From Ephydatia muelleri (Eukaryota > Porifera > Demospongiae > Spongillida > Spongillidae), in contig JABACO010000020.1 in the NCBI GenBank assembly GCA_013339895.1, positions 3,420,049-3,484,048 of the forward strand: a stretch of DNA of 64,000 bases, read 5' to 3'. This document shows, one piece after another, positions 1 to 10,048 of the stretch (the first letter of the stretch is position 1; the number at the start of each line of letters is the position of its first letter). Made by a program: the position numbers and the translations under genes. A model generated the notes under the pieces. That model ran no database searches, had not been told where the DNA came from, and saw only the letters and a program-made list of their open reading frames with translations.

Positions 1-35
1 CTACATAGGGGAGCTCTGCATTGCACCACACCTGG

Positions 36-175
36 TGTAATGTCCCTATGCTCCACAACGTATCAGGATACTTCTTAATCACAGGACCACGACAATATCG
101 CATAATACAATCAATACATCATGAGATCACATACCTGTTAACTAATTCTTATAGTCGGAATTCCAATATCTCACA
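36..175 (-). repeat. 3' LTR of gypsy element 1
   Basis: This 140-bp repeat starts TGTAATGTCC and ends ATCTCACA on the plus strand. It matches 5066-5183 over most of its length, with scattered substitutions and about 20 extra bases. On the minus strand it begins TGTGAG and ends TTACA, giving the expected TG...CA ends. Confidence 0.8.
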
Positions 176-1013
176 ACCCTCCCCACTAAATTCCCTAATC
201 CAAATCCCAGTATCTTGCAGGCTTCTGGATCACTCTTCCATAACATGTTGGTTCCGGGGCAACCGGTAGAATGGGTCATGTTGTTGGGCTCACTGGTGTT
301 GCCAGGACAACCTGTAGAATAAGTTGTTGTGTTGTTGGGCTCACCAGTCAGCTGGGTTGGCTCTGGGGTCCTAGCGTTGTGTCACTCTGTTTGGCTGGGT
401 TGTCACTGTAAGATGCTGTTTTTTTTACGGCTTGGGTGTGGCATTGTTGATAACAACATAGGATTTAAAATATTTGCTCCTCCATCTGAATGGATCACAA
501 TGAATAGGTGTCTGCCATGCGTCGTCGGGTCTCCTCTCACATCCAGACCTTGTACCTTTTGTTGAGTGGGTATCCGCAACAGGGGCCGGTAATGTTTTGT
601 CAAAAGATTCTGGAGTTGTGATATTCTTATCATCTATTTCTTCCGTGTTTCGTTGTTCCAGTGCACCCCCTATGGGGCCATGCACCATCTGGTCTAAATG
701 CTACATCCATTGTATTCCCCCAGGTATGGTGACTCGGTAGGACTTGGGTCCCTCTTGGCCTTGTACCACTGCAGGTTTCCGCTTGGTTGCCGCGGTCTGT
801 AGTCTTACTGGGTCCCCTACAGCAAAGCCTTTCTCCACGGCTGCAGACCGTGCATTCACTTGTGTGCTGTCTGCTTTTTAAATACACTTTCCCTCACATT
901 GGTCCTCATCCGATGTAAGATACTGCTCAGATCCCTCTTCATCATCAACTGGGTGGGAGAGACTTCGGTGGTAGAATGCCTGGCATTCCTATAAAGCTCG
1001 GACAGAGACTTTA

Positions 1014-1070
1014 CTTACTTACGTGATGTGTGCAAAGCTTGCTTACTTACGTGATGTGTGCAAAGCTTGC
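1014..1070. repeat. Tandem duplication of a 29-bp unit
   Basis: Two adjacent copies of a unit containing CTTACTTACGTGATGTGTGC lie inside the gypsy 1 integrase remnant. The duplication inserts 29 bases, which itself breaks the frame of the integrase. Confidence 0.7.
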
Positions 1071-1084
1071 TAAGTGACTCGACA

Positions 1085-1589
1085 AAACGTTCAGTGGTTG
1101 CTGGATGGTAAGGACTATTTCTTGTGTGTTTACAGTTGTTTGACTTGATAAATTGTCTGCGAATTTATCTGTAAAGTGTGGTCCATTATCTGTGAGAATG
1201 TGGGATGGAATTCCCCAGCTTGCAAATATGGATCTCCCAATTCATCCAGCAACTGGTCTGTTGATGTCTCCTCCATTACCAAAACTTCTGGTCACTTCGA
1301 GAACGCATCCACCACTAATAGAAATTGGTCCATTGGTCCATTGGCCCAGCAAAATTGACATGTACTCGTCTGCAGGGGCCCCTACCCACGTGTGAACAGT
1401 TGTCAGTTTGGGGTCTTGTTTTACCGCCCTGCAGCCTTCACATCTACTTGTCACATGCTCTATCTCTCGACCGATTCCGGGCCACCACACTTGGCTTTGC
1501 GCTAGAGCCTTCATTTCGACAATCACAATGTGGCCTGCATGTAGTTCCTCTGATTTATCTGACCCACCCTTTACCCACCCTTTACCCAC
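1085..1589 (-). pseudogene. Gypsy 1 integrase remnant (H2C2 finger and core)
   Basis: The minus-strand open segment 1589-1242 carries the integrase zinc-binding pattern: HAGH, then WWPGIGREIE, then CEGCRA. Further on, at about 1225-1090, another frame reads a D-containing core motif (LTDNGPHFT) and then YHPATTERFVES, the region around the catalytic glutamate. Stops and frame changes separate the parts, so no functional integrase is made. Known family: Ty3/gypsy pol. Confidence 0.75.
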
Positions 1590-1764
1590 CCGTGACTTTT
1601 GGGCTTACCCACCCGATTGGATGGTACAGCTTTTTATAGTTAATCATGCATCAGTGGTTGCGGGCGTGATCGTTTCAATGTGCTGCGTGATTGCTATGAA
1701 TGATTTCATTACCATAACCCCTCCGCCCCCGGGTATTGAAAATAGTACATTAGCGGTCACAAAA

Positions 1765-1933
1765 AAGTACACGTAATGTTTCTGTATAGCTGCGTCTCAT
1801 TTTTAGCCATGATAGACGAATCGCCTGAATACCTACAGCGTGGATAAAGCGAGCGTAGCGTTTGCGTAGGAATGACAAAGTGAATTTCGAAGCAGCATCA
1901 CACGTAAACGCTACGCATATGTTACGTGTACTT
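1765..1933. repeat. Imperfect hairpin, nested inverted repeats
   Basis: Outer arms: AGTACACGTAA at 1767-1777 and TTACGTGTACT near 1921-1931. Inner arms: GCGTAGCGTTTGCGT near 1854 and ACGTAAACGCTACGC near 1902, which pair at 14 of 15 positions. It could be a small MITE. No coding content is seen. Confidence 0.45.
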
Positions 1934-2228
1934 ATTTCTACTGTATTTTTAGCCACACCGTTGCATAAGGACGGAGGGTCTTAACTGTTGCCTTTTTCGA
2001 TGAGCTTGTCAAATCATTATTTCGCAGCGGTTCTGTCCATATGAGGGTGTGGCTACATCAGACTATCTGACTATTGTTGGTAGGCGTTATTTAGAACACT
2101 ATTGCTAAAATGTCGGGAGACCCGTTCACAAAAGCAGCTAGTGTAGTTCGTGGGTAGGTGGTTTAGGTCGTGGAGGGTCTTTTAAAGAGCCAGGACACAC
2201 AATTATAAGCAGATCAGCCATACGTTTT

Positions 2229-2953
2229 GTTGGAGACTTCGATTAGTCCTTCAACATTGGATTTAGCAGGTCCCATTTCACCAACAGTACTGCTAAGTGG
2301 CAATGAAGAGAGCCAACCAACTCAGACAAAGAAGTTCAAATCTGCACAGCCTCCAAAACGTGCAACAGAGATATTCCAGTTGCTTCAAGGGGTAAGGAAT
2401 CCTACAACAAAAACGATCACTGGTTAGAACTGTACTATCTGCAAAAGCGCTCGACAGTTTGGACTGAAAGCAGGTGTGTCTTGGGTTGACAATCCTTTCC
2501 AAGACTTGAATAAGTTGAAGGAGTGTGCCACAATGCATAATAGCACTACACTCCACGAGTGATGCTGTAAAAGCTTTAGCCAAGGAGCTTCCTAATATAG
2601 AACAGAAACTTCCTGTTAACTGGTGTTCAATGTGCACAGCTCTCGGTCTTGATCCTGTTTTAGCTTCCAGCATAGAAACAGAGTGGAACATTTTCCGTTG
2701 TAGACCTACTATCAACATAACTGTATTTGTCATAAACCCTAGTGAGTAGATCTAAGGCTTGCTGCAATCAGATTGTTGCTGTTGCCGTTAGTTCTGCTGA
2801 AGCAGAATGATCATTTTCAACGATGAGTAGAATTTTGACAAACCTGCGAAATCGACTAACTGAAGGCCACTTGGAAGACCTACTTTTCTGTGAAATGGAG
2901 GGACCGGATATTCCTGATCCTCGAGACAAAATGGAAAATATTGAGGCATATAG
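2229..2953 (+). pseudogene. hAT transposase relic (KIAA1586/ZNF862-like type)
   Basis: The first piece (2229-2427) ends in a stop; directly after it the frame reads CTICKSARQFGLKAGVSW, a cysteine-containing N-terminal segment. After about 300 bases that do not translate sensibly, 2775-2953 reads SSAEAE-stop-SFSTMSRILTNLRNRLT, the conserved C-terminal dimerisation motif of hAT transposases. The middle (catalytic) portion is missing and there are in-frame stops. The family assignment comes from motif recall and was not searched. Confidence 0.6.
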
Positions 2954-3230
2954 GAAATATATTATTGGAGTTTTTTTCTATGGTGTAATTACAGGGTAAA
3001 ATAGTTTTTGCATCAGTTGCGCATCGCTATGTATGTGAACACTGGAAATCGATTTGTGTATACTGCTGTTTGTACATGTAACTATTACTACACTATGAAT
3101 CATGAATTGATTGTACACTATTGAAGTCTGGCATGCATATGACACATTATAGCTTCCATGGTTGACATACATGTAACCCACCCGTGCCCAGTTGCCTACC
3201 CACCCATCATAAATAAAAGTCAGATAAATC

Positions 3231-4095
3231 CCTGCCAGGCGGGCGGGAGAGTCTAGGACCATGTCCTGCAAGGCACATGGGACGACCACATGTATTCCTC
3301 ACATGAGGCAACCCTGCTCGTTTGACAGCTCCAGTTGTCTTTCCACATGTGGCTTCAATGCCTCTTCCTGCATGTCTCGTGCCATGGACAAAGTGGAAAA
3401 CCTGGGCTAGGACTGGGTCCTTTGAGGTGGATGTACTCAATGTGGCCACTGTCACAGGGAGCTGTTCTAGCTGATGTACCAGATATTCTGCACAGTCCTC
3501 TATTTCCTCACCAGGTAATTCCATTACTAATGGTAGCCTTGACAAAGCATCAGCATTTGCATGCAGGGTTGTATTGCTATAGCGTATGTCATAGGAACAT
3601 CATGAGAGCAAAACTGCATATCGATGAAGCTTTGCTGCTCTCACAGCTGGTAGGCTTTTCTCTGGATATAGAATCGATGTAAGGGGTTGGTGATCTGTAA
3701 GCAGTGTAAAATGATTACCGAATTGATATTGCTGGAAACGCTTGATACCCCAGACCAATGCCAGGGCCTCTTTTTCGATTTGTGAGTATTTTTATTCTGA
3801 CTCAGACTGTGCTCATGATGCAAAGGTTATGGGCCGCTCTCCTCCTATGTGACAACATCGCCCCTAACCCGTATGCACTGGCATCACACGACAACACCAG
3901 CGGAAGATCTGGGGTAAAATGTGTTAGCACTCGTTCAGATGCAATCAACTTCTTAACTTCGTCGAATGCCTAGAACAGTCTGCTGTCTAGTTTTAACTGA
4001 CTTGTTTCTGAAGCAATTGGTGTAGGGGTGCCCATGCAGCACCAATGACAGATTTGGGAGGAAATAGTTATAATAATTGACTAGTAATAATAAAT
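3231..4095 (-). pseudogene. Gypsy 1 RNase H to integrase-linker remnant
   Basis: On the minus strand 4090-4050 reads LLLVNYYNYFLPNLS, the connection just after the RT thumb. Around 3690-3590 it reads LTDHQPLTSIL then AAKLHRYAVLL (RNase H side), and 3545-3290 reads SRLPLVMELP and the spacer before the integrase. These are typical Ty3/gypsy pol segments split over several frames. The catalytic palm that should precede them is absent. Confidence 0.7.
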
Positions 4096-5010
4096 TCTCC
4101 TTGTACATTCCATATGGCAGTGTTGAGACTGCTGCACCAGTGTCTAGTTCCATTTGAACTAGATGGCCTTCTACCTTGACTTCCACAAACACTGGTTTCT
4201 TTGTGTTCCACTGTTCCACGGCTCCTTTACCATGGATTGTGTTCCATCCTGACGGGTTGCCTTCGTCATTAGTAGGTCCTCCATCGTCTTCATCCAGTAC
4301 TTTAGCACTTGTATCTTCTCTATTCCATGTTCTCCTATACCGATTTGTTTGTTATGGCATACACGTTCAATGTGGCCCTCTTTCTGCAATATTGGCAGGT
4401 ACCATGACGAAACTTGCATTGTTGTTGTTCGTGATTCCCACCACATCGGTAACAGTTCATGGAGCCCTGTCTGCTTTCTGCAGGTGTGGACTGACGTACT
4501 TGATGGACCTCCTGCTGTAAACTGCTGTATAGCAGCTCTGCATCCTTTTTGGGACCTTTCTGCATCCTTTTTGGACCTTTCCGCTGTTTCAGTCAGCTCG
4601 GTCCTCCTTTGTAAACAACCGCTTTTGCACTGTTTTGTCCCACATGCAGTATACTACCTGTCTCTCAGTATCTCTGTAAGCACTGCTCCAAAGCTACACT
4701 GCTTAGCCAGGTTCTGAAAGCTGGCAGCATAGGTTTTGATGTTCTCCCTTCCGTTTTCACATGTGAAAATGGAACCTCTCTGCTATGACCAAGGGCTTCC
4801 AAGGGACAACTGGTTGTTCAACACTGTCGTCAGTTTGTCGTACGTCTTCTTCGTCAATTTCGCGGGTGCAATGAGTGCTCTTAGCAGTCTGACAATGTCC
4901 TTTCCAATACATGTCAGAAAGGTGTTCTTCTGTTCAGCCCCCACCTTATTGGCTTTGAAAACGTGTTCTAGTCTCTCCAGATAGCTAGGCTTGGTTGCAC
5001 TGTTGTACCC
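4096..5010 (-). pseudogene. Gypsy 1 gag and protease remnant
   Basis: The minus-strand frames give a gag-like stretch at about 5000-4660, a zinc knuckle CYRCGGNHEQQQC followed by CQYCRKR (about 4455-4390), and a protease active-site motif LDTGAAVSTLPYG (about 4150-4105). Frames change between these parts. A short duplicated sentence near 4545-4580 (GGGACCTTTCTGCATCCTTT-like) is also visible. Not functional. Confidence 0.7.
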
Positions 5011-5044
5011 CCCGATATCCAGCCATATCCCCTTTCTACTGATG

Positions 5045-5064
5045 GAATCCCACCCTCGTCACCA
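5045..5064 (-). other. Primer-binding site, tRNA-Ser type
   Basis: One base inside the 5' LTR the minus strand reads TGGTGACGAGGGTGGGATTC. This is complementary to the 3' end (including CCA) of animal tRNA-Ser(GCT)-type sequences as I remember them, with one mismatch near the discriminator base. It fixes the orientation of the element. Confidence 0.65.
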
Positions 5065-5065
5065 C

Positions 5066-5183
5066 TGTAATGTCCCTATGTTCCATGATGTATCAGGATA
5101 CTTCTTAATCACAGAACCACGCACATGCGCGCAACATGAGATCACACGCCCTATTAACTAATTCTTATAGTCGAAATCTCACA
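5066..5183 (-). repeat. 5' LTR of gypsy element 1
   Basis: Direct repeat of 36-175, about 118 bp, with the same TG...CA ends on the minus strand. It lies directly upstream (minus-strand sense) of the primer-binding site and the gag remnant, so it is the 5' LTR. Confidence 0.8.
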
Positions 5184-5339
5184 CCAGTCCTACATTTAGC
5201 CTCCCATACAGGTCTACCAAGGTTTTTGACTTGTGATAACCTAAGCCAAAGGACAGGTGTGAGGCCAAATGGGAGAAAGCTTGCCTGGCTTCAAGACCCC
5301 AGTTCCCATAACTCTCCATAGCAAGAGGGATGCAGTTCC

Positions 5340-6060
5340 ATCTATGAGTGTGACACTTGGGGACATTAGCCTGGTGCCTCCTCTACTCTGCCAGTAGAGC
5401 TGCTGTTCTTGCCGTGACACGAAACGACACTGGGTGTGAGAGTAGATGTCACAGTTATGTCAAAAGCGGCAGGGATACCACCCGTCCAATTGTTCACCAA
5501 GGCATCAGCAGGACGAGACCTAGAAAGGTCAGGGGTAATTACACTACCTGCTTCAACCTTCACTCTAAAGTTTGCCTTGTGGCAAAGATCTACGAACATG
5601 TCACGCAGCTAGTTTTGACAGAGTACCATGTCATCATCTCGTCTGCAAGACAATGCATGGTGCCCCAGTGGGTCAAAAGCTATTTCTGGGCAAAGTAGAC
5701 AGCAGGAAGCCCTTGGTTTCTAAACCCAGCCACCATGTAATAGCTGTGCAGAATTCATTGGGGTAAAAATGCAGGCCAGGTTCACCCAAAGGAAGGACTG
5801 AGATCCATGAAGTGGCCAAGGAAGCAGAGGCAGAGAGGAGGGCGAGCTTTGTTTGCTGGAGAAGATGAGTCATACAAACAACTGAAAGCCAAACTATCCA
5901 GCTTATAGGAGATAGATCTCTGCGAGGGAGGAGACTCGATGGCAGATACTGGTGAGATGGTATATCTGAGGGAGGGACTAGGCCGTTATAGGTATTAACT
6001 GCATGAATTAGATGATGGTTATCTGCAGTGGCAAAGCCAGATGAACGCAAAGATGCGATA
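5340..6060 (-). pseudogene. Retroelement ORF C-terminal fragment
   Basis: Minus-strand frames contain ADALVNNWTGGIPAAFDITV (about 5515-5455) and, upstream, a leucine/serine-rich stretch ending in PNEFCTAITWWLGLETKG. I associate both with the C-terminal half of a reverse-transcriptase polyprotein type common in marine invertebrate genomes, the same type as the fragment at 60.75-61.8 kb. Stops separate the pieces. The recognition is from memory and moderately uncertain. Confidence 0.4.
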
Positions 6061-6096
6061 AAAGCAGCACTCGAGTTGTGAGAGAGCGAAGGCCCT

Positions 6097-6097
<1 letters not shown>

Positions 6098-6134
<37 letters not shown>
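6098..6134. repeat. Poly-C tract, 37 bases
   Basis: An uninterrupted run of 37 C on the plus strand. Runs of this length are unstable and error-prone in assemblies, so its exact length should not be trusted. Confidence 0.9.
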
Positions 6135-6136
<2 letters not shown>

Positions 6137-6486
6137 ACCTTAGGCTTTGTTGAGTCTGGCACCGGACGGCCTCAGAGAGATGTACAGAGAAGCATTTCGA
6201 GAAGCAACTTGTTACAGTATCTTCAATTAATCAGCAGCCACACTTGGGGGGCATCTATATGTCCCTTGTGCATATGTAGAAGCATCAGATGGTTTATCCT
6301 ATCTTGTTGCATGGTGGAACATAGGTAGGTTTTTACCTCTTCAATGCACTAATTGATTGTTCACATGAGGCATTAGTTGCAGGAATGAAAAGTATCAGTT
6401 TCAGTACTAAACATATTCTAATACCGATGACTTCTTTGCAGTGGAAAGGTTTTTCACATATTCAACAATTGGGCAATATGTGTTTA

Positions 6487-8077
6487 TCATTGTAGTCTAA
6501 GCCAAAGATTTAGCTTAGATGTAAAATTACAACCTTTGATGGCGTTCAGTAACAACTCCTGCAATATGTTATACTCTTCCTGTTCAAATCTGGACTTTAC
6601 AGGGCATGGGGCAAGGAGGCTCAACACTGTGTATCTCGACTTGCATCTCGCAAAATATTGTTGCTTATACAAGAGTTTTGGAGTAGCTGGATAATCACCA
6701 GCTGAAGTTCCATCCATCATGTTAACATTCCTTATTTTGTTGTTGGTAATGCTGCTTCATCTACCTCAAAATTGGTCATCTCATCTTGTTTGATACCAAT
6801 TAGAAAACTGAAAGTTTTCATTGCTGAAGCAACCCCATTTATTCGTGCAACAGTTTTAGAGTCATAAACAATTTCAATGCTAGCATCCCAAAGTTCCATT
6901 AAAACCTTGTAATTCGATAGGATGCTAGCCAAGGAATCTGCATGTATAGTTCCATCTTGTAGGGCACATAAACTAATACCTGTGTCACAACTGTGATTGC
7001 TCTTTTAAGGCATTAAACGATGCTTCTCAGCGAGGTGATTTCTTTACAACTTTGTAACTTTCATCTATGTGGAATTAGTTTTACTGCATCCAAGGTTGCC
7101 AGGTTTAGGGCATGTCCATAACAGTGAGTGTCACTGCCCTGTGTTCCTTCTTACATATTTGAACAGCAACACCATTTCTGATGCCACTTGTGTTACTTGC
7201 CCCATCATTGCAATGCCCTCTAGCCTTTGATAATGACAAGTTCAATGCATCCTCAATGACTGCGTCTGTTGAATCAGAAGTGATATAATTGACTGTGTGC
7301 AATCCAATAAACTCTTCATGTTGATCATCCACCCACCTTAGAAAAAGAGTGACTTGCTCTTGGTTTGATATTTTTGTTGTTTCATCAACCATTATTGTGT
7401 AAAATGATGATTTCTGAAGGCAGGACATCACATCTTGTAAGACTGTCAGTGAAATAGTCTTAACAATTTCATTTTGAATATCATGGGGTGTATTTGTTGG
7501 ATTTCCATTCGGGATTTGACCTTCCAGATAACTTTAACAATTGCATAATGTTGTTGTCAGATTCATAACTGTACTCTCTAATTGTGTAGAACTGCCTAGC
7601 CCAAGACCTCAGGTTGGCAATTATGGTTAGCAAGGACTCATGCTTGTTTTTTCTTTTCTCTTCACTGTCAGTTAGTAGAAAGCCTCTCCCTAACATCCTT
7701 TGTTGTCAAAGTTACAACTCTTGTCCACTGCCTCTTTATGACAGTCACTGGCGTCATGGTGGCGGAAAACGCTGGTAGCTAGCCTCCATTTTGTAATACT
7801 ATGAGTATTGAAGGCTTTATCAGCATTTTGAGTGCTTAACCTTGCTCCTTGAGCACGTATGCGCATGTGTGGCACAACACACTATCATCAGCTTCATAAT
7901 AATGAAGCCATTTCCACGTTGCAAACCTGCGGATTTAAAAGTACGCTGACTACTGCCTAAGCTACACTTTGGGAAAGCAAAACTTGCAGGCTGGTTGGGT
8001 TGTATTGAATGAACACTTTCGGACTTGTTGAATTCACTTGTCGCAGAAGAGATCACCTTGGATGCCATTTCAAACAC
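6487..8077 (-). pseudogene. ZMYM1-like hAT transposase, dead copy
   Basis: Read on the minus strand from about 8000: a TTF-type zinc-finger segment (about 7980-7850, ending LCHTCAYV), then KNKHESL at about 7655, then the most intact block 7431-7105 with SSFYTIMVDETTKISNQEQ and LRWVDDQHEEFIGLH. That block is the catalytic D and RNase H-like core of hAT transposases of the ZMYM1/DUF4371 type. The piece 6932-6732 continues toward the helical insertion. Several frameshifts and stops are present, so it is a pseudogene. No terminal inverted repeat was located. Confidence 0.65.
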
Positions 8078-8249
8078 GTGATCAGATGCAGCTAATCGAA
8101 GTCTAATTTAACATACTAATTATCACGAACTGATTTTTTAAAGCCAAAAAATGTAATTCCCTGGGTTGCCTGGTAGGCTCCACCGGCCATGGTAGATATG
8201 TTGTGTGATAAATCTGTTTTTGCTGGGGTAGCTGCAATGAAATGATCTG

Positions 8250-8250
<1 letters not shown>

Positions 8251-8302
<52 letters not shown>
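8251..8302. repeat. (TG)n microsatellite
   Basis: About 26 perfect TG dinucleotides. Confidence 0.95.
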
Positions 8303-8306
<4 letters not shown>

Positions 8307-10041
8307 TTGGGGTGAAGAATTTATTAGACAGAAGGTTTGCTAGGAACATAACTATCTTGCACCCAAGAACGAGTACCTCTCACATGGAATATAAAACATG
8401 TATTACATGAAACATGCATAATACACATTATACTCTCACTGTCAATTGATGGTTTCAATAAAATCTTCAGAGTTCCCAGTCACAAGCTGCAGTAAGATTG
8501 TGGCAAAAACCTTTACATAATCCTCAGGTAGGCTATGCAAAATTTGAAGTTGAAACTTCTGTCATTCTGAAGGCCCTCACTAGTTATATATCTAAGACCA
8601 ACTGTTCCAAGGTAGTATTTATGGTTGTTCAGAGCTAACCTGTATGTAACATTACGGACTTGTACATGTGAATAGGTGTGCTCACTTTCCTTAGTGCTTA
8701 TGGATGATAGATACTTCACTTTCTCGATGGGAAATTGTTGAAGAAATGCTGCACCATAGGTGATAGATTCATTCTCTTGAAACCATCGCCCCACTTAAAC
8801 ATGCGAAAAACATTCAGGTGTTTTCTTGTACAGACACTGCCTCTTTTAGCACACTGGGAGTATACAGAACTTCTGCTTTAAATAGAAATACACAGTTGGG
8901 AAAATATCATACTTAGATGAAAGTCAGTAACATTAAAATGCTCAATTGTGAATTTAAATTGAAACTGCCATTCGAGCACATCCCTTGAAGTTCCTTTTGA
9001 TATATAAAGTAACAGCAAACGTTGCCATACATCTTGCTTAACACTGAGACTGGAATGGAACGAGGTGATGCATTCACCCTAGCAATTGAATATGAGAGAA
9101 TGCATTCACCCTTGCAAGAACTTCATCTTTCATCCTCTCAAGTCAGTTTGGGAACAAAAACAAATTCATATAATAGATAATTGTAAGCCCCAAGTAAAAT
9201 GGTATGAAGATGATGTTATTAAAATGTTATAAGGAAAGCCATGAATCCCTTTTTACAGATAGATATAGATGCAATTATTATGATGCATCTGGTTTATTGT
9301 CCTCATGATTGCTTGTTATCTGCCAAATGAAAATGAGGAAAGAGTTCTGTCCAGTTTCTGCTTGAAGACATACATGTATCAACAAGTTTGCATGATGCTT
9401 GTTTTGCCTTGTGACTAGTACTACTTCAATTGAAACGAGAAACGATAGTCCAAGGTTTGTAGCTCTATTTTACTGAATTTTGTAGGTTTGTGGCACATGT
9501 AAGATTTGTCTCGAAATGAATAAAATACGGTCCCATATGTAGAGCCATTAGAACTTGTAGAAGGAAAGTATCTTTGCTGGTCAATGATGTCTTTTTATAT
9601 TTGGCCAACAGCATGAAAGTTCAATAAATGAACACAATGTCTTAAAATCCCCTGCAACAACCACAAATGAAATTGGAAACTTGTGGTTTACAGCCGCAAC
9701 TTTAATCAGTTGATGGGCTTCTTATAGGTAGCCATGGACACATCACAATGGTTTGTGCGCATAGCCGGTTAAATGAAGGCTCTATACAACCACAGGGAAA
9801 TGTAATTTATTATTGGCTGTTTACGTACAAGTGTGTAGATGCTGACCAGGATGTGCATTTTGCAGAAAAATGGGGCAACAAGTAATTCGTGGGGATATAT
9901 GTATTTTGTCAATTGTTTGGAAGTACAAGTATATAACTAACGTGCTTAAACATCAGTTCTCAGAATTTAAAGCACTTTTTATTGCATGCATGGCTACTTA
10001 ATTACAGATTAATACAATCATGAAATATAATTCCATTCCCT
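8303..10041. other. 5' flank of ankyrin copy 1, no gene seen
   Basis: AT-rich sequence. A 93-codon minus-strand open frame (8794-8513) has no motif I recognise and no splice or homology support. The last 30 bases before 10044 resemble the equivalent place before copy 2 (ATTCCATT then a pyrimidine-rich AG). This suggests that a 5' UTR intron ends there and that a promoter or first non-coding exon lies somewhere in this flank. Confidence 0.4.
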
Positions 10042-10048
10042 AGCCAAG

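Larger units (their letters stand above)
1552..3230. mobile_element. Nested DNA transposon inside gypsy 1
   Basis: The gypsy coding path stops at about 1551 and resumes at about 3231. The intervening 1.68 kb is bounded by the 12-bp inverted repeat GATTTATCTGAC (1552-1563) and GTCAGATAAATC (3219-3230). CCCACCC-rich runs follow just inside both ends. It carries a hAT transposase C-terminal relic on the plus strand and a separate hairpin. The boundary inference rests on the interrupted integrase reading plus the inverted repeat. I did not find a convincing target duplication. Confidence 0.5.
36..5183 (-). mobile_element. Degenerate Ty3/gypsy LTR retrotransposon, minus strand
   Basis: A 5.1-kb element bounded by related terminal repeats (36-175 and 5066-5183). 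Read on the minus strand the order is gag with zinc knuckles (about 5010-4335), aspartyl protease (about 4200-4095), thumb/RNase H (about 4090-3550), integrase zinc-binding segment and integrase core (1589-1085). That order is the Ty3/gypsy order. Next to the 5' LTR is a primer-binding site resembling a tRNA-Ser 3' end, and next to the 3' LTR is a purine-rich tract (about 176-190). Reading frames are broken many times, the reverse-transcriptase palm is missing, and a 1.68-kb DNA element is inserted at 1552-3230. The element is dead and old: its LTRs differ by many substitutions and an indel of about 20 bp. I see no clear target-site duplication. Confidence 0.85.

Noticed and set aside
8513..8794. 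93-codon minus-strand open frame upstream of ankyrin copy 1
   Set aside because: No recognisable domain, no splice evidence, AT-rich context.
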